Below are positions 24,909 to 37,515 of a DNA stretch of 64,000 bases, in pieces. The position numbers were made by a program, and so were the translations under genes. Below the pieces are notes generated by a model, which searched no databases, was not told the origin of the DNA, and was given only the letters and a program-made list of their open reading frames with translations. Source of the stretch: Trogon surrucura (taxonomy: Eukaryota > Chordata > Aves > Trogoniformes > Trogonidae). Location of the stretch: positions 25,318,604-25,382,603 of the forward strand of contig CM036620.1 of the NCBI GenBank assembly GCA_020746105.1, given 5' to 3'. How positions within the stretch are numbered: position 1 is the stretch's first letter; the number at the start of each line of letters is the position of its first letter.

Positions 24909-27900
24909 TACAGAGGTATAAACGACCAAATGATGTTCTGGTCACTGAAAAGGTAGGCGTACTTACACAAGGAGCTGAATGGCTGCATGTTGTGATGTAG
25001 CATTGGGAAAAAAAAAAAAAAAAAAAAAAAGACCTTCAGCTTGGTTTAAATTAAAGAGAAGAGAGTAGGAATTATTGTAACTTGACAAGTGCTGAAGAAG
25101 CAATTTAACATTTCAAGAATCCCTCCCCTCCTCCTCAACCCCAATACCTTTCTTCATGTATTCAATATTTCTTACACACTAGAGTGATGCCATTCTTTGG
25201 CGAGCTGCACGTTCAGTCTTGGTCCAGACATTTTATGTAACTTTTATATGTAACTCTTATTATGACAAGACTGCCAGGTTCTTCACTTGAACATCCTTGT
25301 CACTGCCTGGTGAAGAGGGAAATAAATAAGATGGGAGAGGGCATCCTATGCACTCTGCAATTTCTGCAGTCGCTAACACAAAATCCTGAGTGCCTCACTG
25401 CAAAGGAGACTGTAGCTCCAGCTTTGCATCAGAAGGGTGGATGCACTGAAAACAAATTGAAATAGATTTCCTGTCTTCCTTATGTGGGGCCAGGTTTTAA
25501 AAGCAATATGCATCTGACTGGATTCTCAAGTCTTCCAGGCTCTTGCTAAAAAACTTCAAAAGTCTGGAAGTCCAAGCCTGTGCATTCATATCAGAAAGTG
25601 CAAGGCAACTTCATCTTCCAGACCCATAAAAACGAAGCCTTCAGGCTTGTGGGACAGATGCCTGTTGGACTGCCCGCATGTTGCAGTCTGGTGAAACCAG
25701 ACACCAATTCAGGGACCTCACAGGTCAGACAGTCCTGGAAACTGGACACAAGGAAATGTTTCTGCTCTGGATTAAGACATACGGTGCCATAATCTTTGCA
25801 TCTTTATTCAGTGGTGAACAGTTATGAACCTAACAGAAGTCAGATTGATTTCATCTGATGTGCTGCTGGAGATCCAGGTAGTACATGCTGTCCATCTGCT
25901 GTTCTTTATACCAGTCACCTTTTTTTTCCCCCATCCAGTATGTCTATTCCAAATATTTTTCAAGAAAAAAAAACAACTTTGTATTTAGAATCTGCCATCT
26001 ATTAATTCATGCCGCTTGTGTGCTGGTGTTCGCTTTATTTTTGTTTTCTTAACACTTCAGTAAAAGAAAAATATTCTATCATCTTACTAGATACTTTTCC
26101 TCCTACAGCAGTGTTCTGGTAATTTATAGAACAGTGAAAAAGCAACTCGCAAGACCTTTTATGGAGCAGATCTTGAGCTGACACAATGTGGCTTAGCCCT
26201 GTAGGCTTCACTGTAGTAATATCAGTTTACACCAAGGGATGGTCCAGCCCTGCTGTAGCTATTCCATCTTTGAAATAATGCACCTAGAATCTAAACACTC
26301 ACAGCAGCATCAAGCAGCATCAAGAAGCGGGGAGGGAAAAACCACATAATCAATCTACGGAAGCCTAGGACTGTGCTGAAAAGTCTGAAGGGCTCATCTT
26401 ATTTTGGGTTTTGCATCCTATATTCAGCAAAGAGGGCTGAAAAACTACAGAAAAATATTCAGTCCTGGCTTTCTTAGTTTTAGCACACACACAGCACAGC
26501 TGACACTAACAGCTGACTCTAAAGGCTTTGCTAGTTCCTGATAGATGTTCTGGATGATGACGACTCGCCTTTTGCACTGCAAAAGTGAGCGAAGCTTATT
26601 CCAGGATTCAATAGATGCATTGCTCTTACCAGACCAACCCAGCACTCGGTGCTCACGAGCCTTGCTGACCAGGGCAATAGGGGAGTCACACACTTTCCAT
26701 GTCAGCTAAAACAACAAAGGCTTTGTGACTTTTCTTATCCTCTCATACTTCCTTGACTTTTCAAATTACTTTGTAGTCTCTTGAAGCTCGATATGCTATG
26801 CTGGTGAGCTACTCAGCTAGTGCAGAAGTGGTGATTTTCCGTTGAATATTACAATTAACAGGCCTACCAGCTCACTGATTCATTAACTCAAAATGAACAC
26901 GCTCTTTTTTTTTTTTCCTTTTTGATTGCACATGGTTCATTTCAGACATATTCCCCTCTGCTTTCAGCAACATAAGCAAATCAACACCAGAGAGATTCAG
27001 AATCTACGAAAATGCATCCTCTGAGCATCTGTTAAGTAGATCTTTGTTATGCCATGCAAATGAGGATCAGACCTAGGTCAGGTCAAGTGCTGTGAAGGAC
27101 ATGCTAACCATATCAATTTGCAGCAATCACTAATATCTGTTGTCTGCTTTTTTAAAACACAAAGTAAAAGCTTATTTGTTGACCCAACATGTAGAATTAT
27201 TGATAGAATTAACGTCCATACTGGCAAAAGGAGGAAGTCTCTGGACCATTTTAATTCCTTTCTCTCATTTGAAAATCTATAGAGGTTTTGCTATCTGAGA
27301 TTTTTGATGGAAGAGAACAGTGTTAGCAGCATTTGGAAAATACAGTAGGAGTATTCTAAGCACATCCATTAAGAGACACAAGCCTGGAAACCTTTCAGAG
27401 AAACAGAAGTTCCTGCTTATCTACATTAGCCTTTGCTTTCTTGCCTCAGCAGGGATGAAGGGGATCAAAATAGATTAGGATGGCTCGATAGACAGACAGA
27501 CTGACCAACCAACCAAACTATCTCTAGTCCCCTTCTGTTGAACAGTTGGCAGTCTGCTGTTGTCAGGAGTCTTAACGTACAGCAATGAAACGATACACAA
27601 GACACATTATAGAGTCAACGCACGTAACACCAGTGGAGAAGGCAAAAATCGTGGTTTCACTGGCATCATCACTCTCACGGCTTATCCAGACAATGGCTTT
27701 AGTTAACTGTTACTCATACTAGGGAGGCAAAGGACAAATAATGGCTACACAGAACAATTTTACAGAGAAAGGAGCTTTTCTACAGGACTTCATAAAATGG
27801 TGAACCATTTCTAAAATCCTCACACATCAGTCTCGTATCTGAACTGGGCACAGCTAAATATTAACAAATTAAATTTGTTTCATTATATTAGGACTAACTG

Positions 27901-28675
27901 TATGATTGGTTTGTGGCACAGACAGCTGTCCCCTAGGATCCTGGCCAAGATGGAGAAATTCCTTTTTTTTTTCCTACTAATGCTAAAGTGAATTTCCAGC
28001 AAAGGGGCAGAAATGAGAGGTTGTGACAATTTGTAGTGCCAGAAGAAGAAAAGGGTGACAAGAGTCGAGTCTCTCAAAGACTTGCCTTCAGCCTGACTTC
28101 ATTTGGTGCTTAAATAATGGTCTCAGTATAAGAAATAACACTGTGGTATCTAAATGTCTTGATGATGAGAGGGGGAAAAAACCCCAACATTGAAAAGGCA
28201 TCCTAAGTGTAAGGAATAACAGGCAGGAAGTATTTTATGATCTTAAGAAATGGATTAATGGAAGGAGAAACAGTACATTAAAAGACAAAAATATTGTTCT
28301 GTAAGTTTGGATCTTATTATAGGAAAGTGTCTGTAGAAGAATGAGAGAATTACAGCTGTTGTAGGCAGTCACTTTCTAAGTGAGAAAGGAGAAGAAAGTG
28401 ATCTACCTGTATCAAGCAAGATCCTCTGTAGAGAGCACAGGTGAAACTTCACCTTGTGTATAACCTGCAGGTCTGACATTGTGCAAGACCACTGCAGTGA
28501 ACAAATGGAAGAGAAAGCATGAACTGAATTGAGCTTCCTATTTTAAGTTTACACTGGAGAAGATATTGGTCTATTATGTACAAACACATCAGGAAGATAA
28601 AAAAAGACACTATTTAAGTTGATTTATACAGTATCAGAACTTAATAAAGCAATTGGAATATTAACACATAAGCAC
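24909..28675. other. non-coding, no gene seen
   Basis: AT-rich sequence. It contains a 23-base A run at 25008-25030 and a weak CAGCATCAAG duplication near 26310. The minus-strand frame at 26445-26693 (82 codons) shows no known domain. No repeat family recognised. Confidence 0.6.
25008..25030. repeat. poly(A) run of 23
   Basis: An uninterrupted A homopolymer. No gene-like sequence or target duplication surrounds it, so I do not read it as the tail of a processed pseudogene. Confidence 0.9.
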
Positions 28676-28918
28676 AGTCACGGAAAGCAGCTCCCTGGAA
28701 GCTGGTCTGATCCATGCACCGAGGGGCATGATCCTGGGGTACAGGAGGGCTTCTGAAGCAGGGAAATCCCTGGCCAGTGGCGAGCCTCGGCCGAAACCGG
28801 CAGCTCTTGCGAGAGCTAGGGAGAGTAGGGAAAGGGAGAGCTTACTTGGCCTCATTCTGTTATTGGTCATTTTCTTATTGTCATAGTTGCTACCAGACAA
28901 AAAAACAACACCGGAAGC

Positions 28919-29980
28919 GTGGGGACCCAAACGATGCTCCAGCACAAGCAGGCAGCTGTGCAGGCTTCCAGCTGCAGTGAGTGCCTGAGCCTGTGCCACC
29001 CAGGGACTGGAACTGGCAGCACCTATGTGAGGGGCCATCAGTTGACTGACCTATTCTGCCTTGTGGCAGAGCTAAAAGTGAAGAGGTTGAGGAGTATCAG
29101 GGAGTGCAAAAGGGAGATAGATTGGTGGAGCCGCTCCCTGATGCACACACAGCAAGCTCCACATGCAGTGGGGGATCCCCTCCCCTCTGGCCATCAGGCC
29201 AAAGGAGGGGACCTAAGAGAGGGGGAGGAATGGAAATGGGCCCGTGCTCAGAGAGAGAGGCAAATTCCTGCCCAATTGCTCCTATGGAACAAGTATGGGG
29301 CTCTGGAACATGGGAGCCAAGAAAATGGTGAGACAGATGGATGTGCACCCATGGGGCTGTCTACGGTGAGTGAGTCAGCCCCATGCATTAGGGTGAGTCC
29401 GAGTAAGAAGGAAAGGAGGGTAATTGTCAGAGATTTCATTCCAAGGGGAACAGAGGATCCCATCTGCCATCCGGATCCAGCCCGCAGGGAAGTCTGTTCC
29501 CTCCCTGGAGCTCGGGTTAGGGATATCACCAGGAAACTCCCTGCTTTGGTGAGACCCACCGATTATTACCCACTGCTGGTTGTGCAAGCTGGTAGTGATG
29601 AGATCGAGCAACGGAGTCTAAAGAGAATAAAAAAGGACTTTAAGACACTAGGGTGACTGGTTGAAGGATCGGGGGCACAAGTAGTGTTTTCTTCAATCCC
29701 TTCAGTAGCAGGCAAGTATACTAGAAGGGACAGGAAAGCACAGATAATTAACACATGGCTCAAAGGCTAGTGCTGCTAGGAACATTTCTGGTTTTTTGAT
29801 CACGGGGAACTTTATGCAGCACCGGGTATGAGAGCAACAGATGGAGTGGGGCTGTCTCCAAGAAGGAAGAGAATTCTTGCTTTTGAGCTGGCGGGACTGA
29901 TTGAAAGGGCTTTAAACTGGGTTCGAAGGGAGAAGGGGATAAAACCAGGCTCACTACAGATAAGCCGGGGGAAGTATTAG
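28919..29980 (+). pseudogene. CR1 ORF1 protein remnant (coiled coil and esterase-like domain)
   Basis: One continuous reading frame from 28919 to the stop at 29978-29980, broken by three in-frame stops at 29654-29656, 29768-29770 and 29777-29779. Near the N-terminus lie SCSECLSLC, a cysteine cluster like that of CR1 ORF1, and LVAELKVKRLRSIRECKREI, the usual short coiled coil. The C-terminal half is the SGNH/GDSL-type esterase domain of CR1 ORF1, with segments REVCSLPGARVRDITRKLPA, VRPTDYYPLLVVQAGSDEI and LAFELAGLIERALNWV. The residues normally forming the catalytic site look lost: the GDS-type box reads RDF (codons 29429-29437) and the D-x-x-H box reads DGVG, with GGG at 29849-29851 where histidine is usual. 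ORF1 proteins bind RNA and help retrotransposition. The start codon chosen is the first ATG in this frame; the true CR1 start may lie elsewhere. Confidence 0.85.
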
Positions 29981-29990
29981 GGCATTAGGG

Positions 29991-30857
29991 GTGAAAACAA
30001 CGGCCCAGCAAAACTGCATACACACCAACGCATGCAGTGTGAGCAATGGTAACAGATGCTCCTTAATTAAGTCTCTAAAGTGTCTGTACACCAATGGAAG
30101 AAGCATGGAAAATAAGCAGGGGGAACTAGAAATCTGGGTGCAGTCGAAGACCGATGATCTCATTGCGATTACAGAGCCGTGGTGGGATAGCTCACATGAC
30201 TGGAATGTGGTCATGGATGGCTACGTGCTTTTCAGGAAAGACAGACTGACAAGGCCTGGTGGTGGGGTTGCTCTCTCTGTGAGTAAACAACTAGAATGCA
30301 TTGACCTTAACCCAGTGGGAGAGGATGAGGATGTTGAGAGCTTATGGGTAAGAATTAAGGGATGTACAAACATGGGAGATATTGTTGTGGGTGTCTACTA
30401 CAGACCAACTAACCAGAAAGAGGTTGTTGACAAGGCCTTCTACAGGCAACTGGAGGTAGCCTCAAGATCACGTGCCCTGGTGCTTGTGGGTGACTTCAAT
30501 CACCCTGATATCAATTGGAAGGATCACCCAGCCAAGCATAATCAGTCCAAAAGGTTCCTGCAGTGTCAGTGAGGATTTGGTTAGAGAACTATTACAAAAA
30601 CTGAAAACACACAAATCCATGGGCCCCGACGGGGAGCATCCATGTGTGCTGAGATAGTTGGCTGATGTTGTGGCTGAGCCACTCTCCACCATATTTGAAA
30701 AATCATGAGGAATGGGAGAGGTGCCTGAGGACTGGAAGAAAGCCAATGTCACTCCAGTCTTCAAAAAGGGCAAGAAGGAGGACCCTGGCAACTACAGGCC
30801 AGTCAGCCTCAACTCCATCCCTGGGAAGATGATGGAGCTTGTGGAAACAATCCACAA
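29991..30857 (+). pseudogene. CR1 ORF2 fragment: endonuclease plus start of reverse transcriptase
   Basis: The first part (to the stop at 30570-30572) is the apurinic-endonuclease-like domain that nicks target DNA. CLYTNGRSMENKQGELEIW carries the Asn motif, ITEPWWDSSHDW the catalytic Glu, VGVYYRPTNQKE and LVGDFNHPDINW the Asp-Phe-Asn box. It begins 10 bases after the ORF1 stop. Near 30565 the coding sequence jumps to VSEDLVRELLQKLKTHKSMG in another frame, followed by DWKKANVTPVFKKGKKEDPG and NYRPVSLNSIPGKMMEL, the N-terminal reverse-transcriptase region. The deletion thus removed the end of the endonuclease and the linker and shifted the frame. Stops at 30655-30657 and 30709-30711 break the second part. 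The catalytic reverse-transcriptase boxes are absent. Endonuclease residues themselves appear intact. Confidence 0.88.
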
Positions 30858-33800
30858 GCGTGTTTGCATTTAAAACACTGAAAGCCCCTTGCCCCCCTCC
30901 ATGCCAAAAAAGAATTAAATTTTAATCAGTACAGCAGACTTCCCCACTTTAAAGCATTTTCCCAGTGTTTTCTAAAATCAAGTCTAGAGACCAGTATATA
31001 GCTTATATTGATTAAGATTTTTCAGTAAACAGTAAAAAACTGTACGGTGAAACAGAAAAAAAGAAGGGTGCTTCATTTAACTGCAATCAATGAAAGCGTC
31101 TAGGGAAAAATATTTTCACTGACACCTTTACTCAGGCATCCCTAGTGACTTAAACTTTGAGTCAGACCATAAGATTGCAACTGGAATCAAATTTTATATT
31201 AAAATACTACCTTAAATGCAACTGTTGGTTAGTCAGGGCTTCATTACTGAGAGGATGTTTGTTGAAATGAATGATTTTGGTTTACTTTTGAAAAGAAATT
31301 TAACAGATGTTCTTTGGGAAATAATACTTAATGATACATTTTAATTCCATTTTACTTTAATTATAAAACTACAAAGGTTAGTTTTTCATTGCAGAGCTGA
31401 AGTAAGTTCCTTCTCAATATCCCAAATTAGCATTTTGCGAGGCATTATCCTCTATTACCTAAGTTGCTGTTTGACAGGGTGCTTTTCTAACGAAACATAC
31501 ATTCTGAGGACGACTTCACCAGAAAATAAAGAGTTCAGCCAAATGAACAGCATCTTTACAAAAGAATATTAAACTATGGTACTAAAAAGAACATACAGAT
31601 CTGCTAGCAATTTCCACAACAAGAAAAAGAAGCTGTCTGAAGGTGCTGTGACTAATAAGTCACCAAATCAGTACTTCTTTTATGGCAGCTTTGGAGAGAG
31701 AACCAAATAAATCAGATTTGTCATAACTCTAAATATCATTTGAAATGTCAGCTGGGATTTCAAACTCAGTGTACCACAGCAATGTGTTTGTAAGCCTTGA
31801 CTGTACTTCACAAGAAGCCTGTTGTTCTCAGAGATCAAGAAGCCATTTTCTATGGGAGAAATTCTTCAATTTTTTTCCAATCATCTTGCTTCTATCTGTT
31901 CACATCAGATAAAGATGCTCGTTCTGTTCAAGCTGAATGTACTTTTTTCTTAACAAACACACCGCTGAGTACGTAGAAGCTGTTCTGTCAGCAGCTGTTT
32001 CAAACAGTGCTGGCTTTTTACCCATTTGGTTTTCAAAAACATGGGTGACAGCACAGAGCAGTCATATTGCCTGTACTAGCAGACAGCTCATTTACTTTCC
32101 ACCTTTTAAAAATGCCCCTTCGCCTTAGAAAAGGTCTCGTATTTTCAGAAGGCCTCTGCTGAAAGTGGTCATTCATTTAAAAGGAAGTGGTAAGGGATGG
32201 AATCTCACTGCAGCTTCTTTATGGCGTTTTGTTTGAAGTCTAACAGAAAAACCATCAGCAGAAAGCCAAGAGGACAAAATACATTGGACTGGATTGGTTC
32301 AGAGCACGGTAGCTACACATTACCTGACTTACCTGTATCATTACTCTTCGAAAATCATTCACTCACAGGAAAACATATCCACATCATTCATGGCCACCAG
32401 TCCTCAGATGTATACCACTGAAGTCAGGGACTACTCTAAATTAATAAGCCACCACTAACCAAGAGAGTGAAGGCACTACTGGTTATACATCATTCTCCAC
32501 CTACTACATGAAGACAGCATAAAGGAAGGGCAAAGAAAGATGTGACTTGGTTTCGTGGTATGAAAATCCCCCTAAGAGTTTGTCTGCCTTTACACAGTTA
32601 TGTCAGATTTAGAACTATATCATTTCCTCAGCAAAAAGTAATGGCAGTTCAACAGAGAATCAAAATATGAAGTAATATCAGAGGTGGCATTTTACCTCCT
32701 CTCTGATGGATGGGACACATTTAGACACTACCTCGTCCTAAACTAAATTTTTGCTATTGTAGAGACATCCTGAACTTGTATTCAGGTATCAAAGCCTGAA
32801 TCACTAAGTTAGAATCACTACAGAACTGGTTTTTTTTTGCTCTGCTTTCAATTCTATGTATATGTATTTTGCCAGTACACTTTTTCTCAAGCCAACAATA
32901 TTGTATTGTCTTTGGAAAACCATAACTTTACAAAGCCTTAGGAACAACCTGGTTTATACAAGAGATAAGCCTATAACATAAAGTAATAAATTCCACCTTC
33001 AAAAACCTCCCAAATGACTCCCAAGGAAACAAAGGTGATCATCACTGAAATTAAAAATTGTCAGTGTCCTCCCCACCCTGGGAGATCAGAAAAAATATGT
33101 CCCTGAAAAATCTCACCGCAGCACAGGAATAAATGGTGCAGGCAAATAACTACCCACTCATGTAATCATTTTAAGATAACATTTTCAGATACATTTTCAT
33201 AAGAATGTAAGTCTATGAATTCATTTTTAAAAGAAGGTTTTATCCTTTATACTGACATAAAGTGAGGAAAGAATTCTTACCTCCTTTTTTCAGTCTTATA
33301 ACTCTTATAACAAAGGCTTTTTGAAGAAAGGTATTATTTGTTAACAGGTGTGATATACATTGTGACAGGGGAAATTATTCCCTGTTCTGGATTAAACCTC
33401 CATTGTGCACGACATAAACATTGAGAAGAGAGGATGTGCAATCTGTGTAGTGGCAGATACAGAGAAGAAAGGCAGCTGGGCAGAAATGTGCAGTCAAAAT
33501 GCTCTGCACTGACAAACCAGACTCCACATAATTACAGGAAGCATCCTGGGTAATTCACGAATATTTAAACCACTCTGCTTCTCCAGGCACTGAACTGATA
33601 CGGGTAAGAATTCCTGCAGAAAGTGAGCATTGTACTACAGCACGAATGGCAAAGAAACCTTTACACAGCGTAGTCCTTTTCACAGTATCCTGTTCACCTT
33701 CCTCTTGTAAATTAATAGTTATTTTATTTTTTATTACTTCTGACAATTACAGAAATGCTTTTGGTTTTGAAATTTGAAAGCCCATTGCTTTTGAAAAGTT

Positions 33801-36779
33801 TATAATGGTTCTATCTATATTCATACACAAAAAAAAGCATCATACCTATGTAAAGGAGTACAATGGATTGCCCGTATACACCAAGCATAAGGTACACACA
33901 CGTCCTAGCTACCAGCACTGCATCCAACCACGAAAGAGAGGCCAAACTAACAGTTATATGGAGAAGCCAGCTCTGAAAATGCAGAATTAGTTTGGAAGCT
34001 CTGCCTATATTTTAGCAGGAACACTCCCAGGCCCTTGATAACCACAGCCATCAAACCCAAGGGCAGCCGGTCTTGCAACTTCCATACCCAAATGGCTGCA
34101 AAATGTGGTTTTTTTAAGCCACTAGGAAACTAGGTGCGCTTTTCAAAAGGTGAATTATCCCATAACGGTGTAACGTCCCCACACAGGGATGAGCCCACTA
34201 GTCGCACTGGCTGAGTGTTTAGTGGAAGCAGGAGAGGTAGGGACATCAGGGCAGCCAGGACTGGCATACCTCATAAGCCAGGTTCATCTTATCATTCATT
34301 TCTCATTAGCATAACACCAGTGATTTTTAGGAAGGTATTTCTGACTTATATTTGGGTAAAAGACTCAAGTTAAGATCCAGTAAAGTTTGTGGAATCTTAG
34401 GAACATCATTAGTGCACATGATACCAGGTTGTGATATCAGAAGAGCAGCCTTTGTTTATAAATAACATATTGTCTTTTTTCTTTAACAGTGAGTCAACAG
34501 GACAAGAAAAGTATATATTTCAGTAAAACAAATGCCTTTGTGTTAACTACTTAATAGTTTGGTATTTTCTCGGAATATTTCTGTTGAGGGTATAAGTCAT
34601 AGAGCTTCATGGGCAGTGTGTCAAAGGCTGTTTCTCATCCTGGAACATCAAGTTACTCTTCACTTCCATTAAGATGCATTCTCCTCAATCTATACAGACT
34701 GTATTTCCCCTTCTCTGTAATTTCGAAAAGGCTTTCCCAAAAAAGAACCTGACAGAAGTATTTTACACTTCAAACCTTATCCATTTCTAAAAATATTCTA
34801 AAAGCCCAAGTAGGAATTCAGACGTATTGCAGAGGTATTGTGTTTCTTAAAACCAGTGAAAATGTTGGTGTTTCTTGAGAACCATCATAACCTTTCCCGG
34901 ATCCACAAAGATAGCATTACATAGCAACAGGGTATAATGCCCTCAGTTCCATCTATCCAAACAGAGTCAACTGTTTCTTAAGACAGCTAAATAAACTGTA
35001 TTAAAAGCTTACTGAGCATCCTTTACCAGTAAGTACATTTTATTTAAAGTACTGTTAAGGCTCTCAAAATGAACTAAGGAAACTACAACCAGAGGGGACC
35101 TTTTGGACCAAGTCTTATCCCTGCTGCTTCAAGGGCACCATGTTGAGAAAACTTTTCCAGTGCCTTTTTAATTCTAGTTTTGTCCCCATCTTCTGGCGGG
35201 AAGTTGATAGAGGCCCAGTGCTCTCACTGTGCTCTCCCCTCTAAATGCTGGGAGCAGTCAGTTCACATCTACCAGAAGTTCTGTGAACTAGTGAGTTTAT
35301 GGAGAGCAGAAATACCATTTCGTTACTTTTCAGTCTCTCTTCCAGGCCCTCTAAAAGGTGCTTCAGTTCCTGAACTTCCTGGACCAGGTGTCAAGTACTC
35401 TCATACAATCTTCCCAGTAATTTCTTCCTGTGGAAACAGCTTTTTAGCCAGGTTCAGTACATGCAGACTCATTCATCTGAAAGCCTTTATCTTTCTTCTC
35501 CTATATAGTATCAAATTTTATTCCCATCAGTCCATCTGCTCACTGACATAGAGGGGTTTTTTTTGCCATCTTCTTATTTTTCCAATTTTCCTTGTCCTAT
35601 ACATTGAAAATACTTATTTTAACCTTCTCTCCCTGCTCCTATATTTCTTGGTTATTTAAGCTGAAATTGTTACACTGCATGCATGTCCAAGTGTGTCTCA
35701 CTTTTAAATGATTTTTTTTAAAAAAAACCCACCAACTCCTGCTATTAAGAGAGGAAATATCTAGTAAAATATGTAAACAAAAGAGTATGGAGAAGAGGAA
35801 AGGAGCCATAGGAATGCATAGAAAGGCCTGGGGAGAAAAAGATTGTTGTCTTACCAGAAGAGGCAGAAAGTCTGATAGAAAGAGACTAGGAATGTACGAG
35901 ACACAAGGAGCCAGACCTTTGGTTGGGCTCTGGAAAGAGAGATCTGGGTGAGTGAGAGCAGAAATGCTCAATGCTGCTGCAGCACACACCTCACAGAGCT
36001 TCAAACTGACCCCCAGGGTCCTGCTGCTCTAATCTTAACAAAAGGCTATTAAGTCCTCTAGAAAGCACATGGATCCGTGAGTGACTAGATGGGGACAGCA
36101 TCTGAACAAATCTCATCCTGCACCTCACCCTCTGGCCCTTCTGCATCTGACGGGTCAGTGAACAGAGATGAGTTTGGCACAGCCACACCGAGAGCTGAGA
36201 GGGGCACAAGCACGGAACAAAAGGAGCAGAAATGGGGTTGTGGCTGGAGGAGTGAAGGAGCTGGAGGCTGTGCTGCACAGGGTATGGGATCTGGATCTAT
36301 ATATAACATGAGATTAAAAAAAAACAGAAAAACTCTGAGTTATGAGCCTCTAATTCCACCTTGCCACGGTTCTGGTGGAACATAAAACACTGTGTCACCT
36401 GACCCTGCAGTGAAATCAAAGATCCATAATTCACAGTTACCTGCTGGTATCCCACAATCAGATATTATGAAATAAGTTAGTAATACCATTAACAAAAACC
36501 CCCCAGCTATTGCTATATCAAAACGAAGACTTGACTTCCAATTTTAAAACCAAAACAAAAAATAAAGAACATAGCACAGGAATAATGTCTTTCATCCATA
36601 TTTCACTTTTGTCCCTTACCTAGGCTAAAGTTGGCCAACGCTGATTTTTAGTTAAATTGTATTTAAAAGAAAATAATAAAAAGGTTTTGCATCTCTTATT
36701 AATGCAGGCAGTAACATAGCCTTCACATGTCTTACTGAATATAATAAAAGATATAGTTGATAGTGAAACTATTCATAAA

Positions 36780-36801
36780 ATATATCTATGCATAGATATA
36801 T
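36780..36801. repeat. 22-bp perfect palindrome
   Basis: The 22 bases centred on ATGCAT (TATATCTATGCATAGATATA plus one base on each side) read the same on both strands with no spacer. AT-rich palindromes of this kind can extrude as cruciforms and are prone to deletion; biological use is not implied. Confidence 0.9.
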
Positions 36802-37439
36802 AGGCTGTACTGTTTCATTCTGTGGTTATAATTTTGAACTACAGATTCCCTTATAGGCAAAGAAAAGTCCTGATCTAAACATAAAAGTACATGAGGCAAG
36901 ATAAAATTAATATTTACTTGCTTTGAAACCAGACACTAAAGACTCTAAACCAGTGTGAGAAGCTACTACTGTATAAGCACTTTGTAACACTGTAACATTA
37001 CCAAGGATGTTACCATGTGCGTTTTGTCCCACAGCTAAGCTTTTTGTACATAGAGACATGTATATAAATAACTGCATAGGGTTAAAGGAAACCTGTAGCA
37101 TAACTACATAAAAGAGTACAGACCAATGTGTGAGCAGTAAGATCTGTAAGGTAAGAATAAGATGTAGTAATGGTGGAAATGATGTGTGGTGGAGTGAGAA
37201 CAGGAACTGCCTTTTTCCTTTTGAGAAGAGAATGAGGAACATAAAACAAAACATTTTAAAATAGGAAAGAGCTCACCCTTTGGCTTCAGCAACCCTTATG
37301 AAGGAGGGCTGGAGCCTGCTCCCTCAGCCTCAGCGACTGGTTCCAGCACAGACCACAGCCACCAGCGCTAATGACACAGCACCTGCTCGGTGGGGCCACA
37401 CACCCAGGGCTAATGTGGGGTAAGATCATTAAAGACCAT

Positions 37440-37515
37440 CTGTTTGAATACTTAGCGATAATGATTGATAATGGCTAAGAGGGAACCATTAGCACAAACC
37501 ACTAATGAATTTCAG
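37440..37515. promoter_or_regulatory. candidate homeodomain-binding cluster (enhancer-like)
   Basis: The stretch holds TGATTGAT (37462-37469), a PBX/HOX-type composite site, framed by TTAGC (37452-37456) and GCTAA (37474-37478), and followed by several ATTA/TAAT cores. The density resembles developmental conserved non-coding elements, but short AT-rich motifs are common in this base composition, so this is a suggestion only. Confidence 0.25.

Larger units (their letters stand above)
28676..30857 (+). mobile_element. CR1 LINE, 5' half with internal deletion and no 3' end
   Basis: GC content rises sharply near 28676. The order is then: 5' UTR-like sequence, ORF1 (about 28919-29980), ORF2 endonuclease (from about 29991), a deletion junction near 30565, and the N-terminal part of the reverse transcriptase up to about 30857. 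Sequence then changes to AT-rich DNA with no CR1 3' UTR or octamer tail. Most CR1 copies lose the 5' side; this one keeps the 5' side and lacks the 3' side, so a later deletion or rearrangement probably removed the rest. Several hundred bases of ORF2 (end of endonuclease to start of reverse transcriptase) are also missing at the internal junction. The copy cannot be active. Confidence 0.92.

Noticed and set aside
25008-25030. Poly(A) tail of a processed pseudogene
   Set aside because: No gene-like sequence upstream on either strand and no target duplication.
28661-29611. Several minus-strand frames over the CR1 5' half
   Set aside because: Antisense shadows of CR1 ORF1; GC-rich sequence leaves both strands open.
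35180-36004. Frames of 123 (plus) and 121 (minus) codons
   Set aside because: Low-complexity composition and no domain; not supported as genes.
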